From Acidobacteriota bacterium (lineage in GTDB: Bacteria > Acidobacteriota > Terriglobia > Acidiferrales > UBA7541): a DNA stretch of 35,388 bases. Position 1 is the first letter of the stretch. The number at the start of each line of letters is the position of its first letter. The DNA lies in NCBI GenBank assembly GCA_003224055.1, contig QHYE01000016.1, positions 1-35,388 of the forward strand, read 5' to 3'. The notes under the pieces were generated by a model. The model worked only from the letters and a program-made list of their open reading frames with translations. It was not told where the DNA came from and ran no database searches. Below, one piece after another: positions 34,774-35,388 of this stretch. A program made the position numbers and the translations under genes.

Positions 34774-35388
34774 TCAGCTCAATTTTTTTTCGAGCTCGCC
34801 CCAGCGTGCATACAAATCGTCGACCGCTTTCTGCGCTGCATCCAATTCCGTGCAAGCCTCCTGCAGACAGATCCGGTCGCCCGTAACTGCGGGATCTTCG
34901 AGCGCCGCGCGCTTGGCATGGAGTTCTTGTTCCGCGTCGCCGATTTTCCTTTCCATCGCAGCCAGTTCGCGCGCTTCCTGATACGAGAGCTTTTTCCTCG
35001 CGGCAGCAGCCGGCGATTCGCCGTTTTCTGTACGAGGGCGGCGGCCGTCATCCGCTGATTTCAGCGTGCGACTGTACAGTTGCGCATTCTGCCAAGCCTC
35101 CCATTGCGAGTAATCAGCAAATCGCTGCGCACTCCCCAGTCCATCCAGCCCCAGCACCACGGTCGAAACGCGGTCCAGCATGAAACGGTCGTGCGTGACC
35201 AGCACCAGCGCACCGCTGTATTCGAGCAGGCCCTCTTCCAGGATTTCCAATGTCGGAATGTCGAGATCATTGGTCGGTTCGTCGAGCAACAAGACGTCCG
35301 CAGGTTGCAACATCAGTTGCGCGATTAACACGCGCGCGCGTTCGCCGCCGGAGAGCCGCCCGACGCGTTGATTCAAATTCTCCGCCGA
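34774..35388 (-). CDS. uup: ABC-F family ATPase, Uup-type, C-terminal part (5' end outside window)
   Basis: The frame is open to the right edge and gives 204 residues. It holds the second ATP-binding half: signature LSGGERARVLIAQL, Walker B VLLLDEPTNDLDIP, and the H-loop VTHDRFMLDRV. Next is a disordered linker and a C-terminal coiled coil (LSYQEARELAAMERKIGDAEQELHAK, ending ARWGELEKKLS), which resembles the DNA-binding C-terminal domain of Uup. ABC-F proteins act on ribosomes or nucleic acids and lack membrane parts. The gene reads towards the dienelactone hydrolase (convergent). The N-terminal half is not visible, so the subfamily call rests on the tail. Confidence 0.9.
   Translation of the reverse strand, partial: SAENLNQRVGRLSGGERARVLIAQLMLQPADVLLLDEPTNDLDIPTLEILEEGLLEYSGALVLVTHDRFMLDRVSTVVLGLDGLGSAQRFADYSQWEAWQNAQLYSRTLKSADDGRRPRTENGESPAAAARKKLSYQEARELAAMERKIGDAEQELHAKRAALEDPAVTGDRICLQEACTELDAAQKAVDDLYARWGELEKKLS

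Overview
The window looks like a piece of an Acidobacteriota chromosome. This is an inference from gene content: an orphan MacB/FtsX-type permease of the acidobacterial ADOP kind, a TonB-C protein of acidobacterial style, and purine-rich and hairpin repeats between genes. Coding DNA is GC-rich. No rRNA, tRNA, CRISPR array, prophage or plasmid origin was seen.

Layout. (1) 1-6.1 kb is a loosely packed accessory stretch. It holds the 3' end of an IS630-type transposase, a small unknown ORF overlapping a secreted Sm-like/PsbP-like protein, a VOC protein, a TonB C-terminal-domain protein flanked by imperfect direct repeats, and a lipoprotein with an SH3-like tail. The gaps carry hairpin and tandem repeats. 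(2) 6.1-11.5 kb holds gltB (glutamate synthase large subunit) followed on the same strand by a LysR regulator. No gltD is present. (3) 11.6-15.3 kb holds a three-gene unit: exported protein of unknown function, tldD and tldE/pmbA, joined by TGATG and ATGA overlaps. (4) 15.3-18.05 kb holds metK-ahcY, the SAM cycle pair. Both use TTG starts, and a promoter with a perfect dyad over its -35 box precedes them. (5) 18.1-31.2 kb holds a long minus-strand run: proS, a small membrane protein, a PBP1B-like bifunctional penicillin-binding protein, two TPR proteins, an NfeD-type protease, a slipin, a SPOR protein, lnt and prfB. Many joints overlap by 1-4 nt. (6) 31.3-35.4 kb holds an orphan ABC permease and a secreted dienelactone hydrolase on the plus strand, then the 3' end of an ABC-F (Uup-type) ATPase gene on the minus strand.

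How the parts work together. Region 5 is essentially an envelope operon: peptidoglycan synthesis, membrane-domain organisation with membrane proteolysis, septal or peptidoglycan binding, and lipoprotein maturation. It is bracketed by two translation genes. The prfB gene at its end is split by the classical +1 programmed frameshift (CTT TGA C) and is therefore longer than a simple ORF call suggests. Region 4 makes SAM and removes SAH.

The observations most worth a second look are these: tandem intergenic hairpin units whose stems differ by compensatory changes while the loop context is kept; the exported-protein/TldD/TldE cassette; the dyad over the metK promoter; and the two TPR genes embedded in the NfeD-slipin envelope operon. 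No system could be shown to be new from sequence alone.
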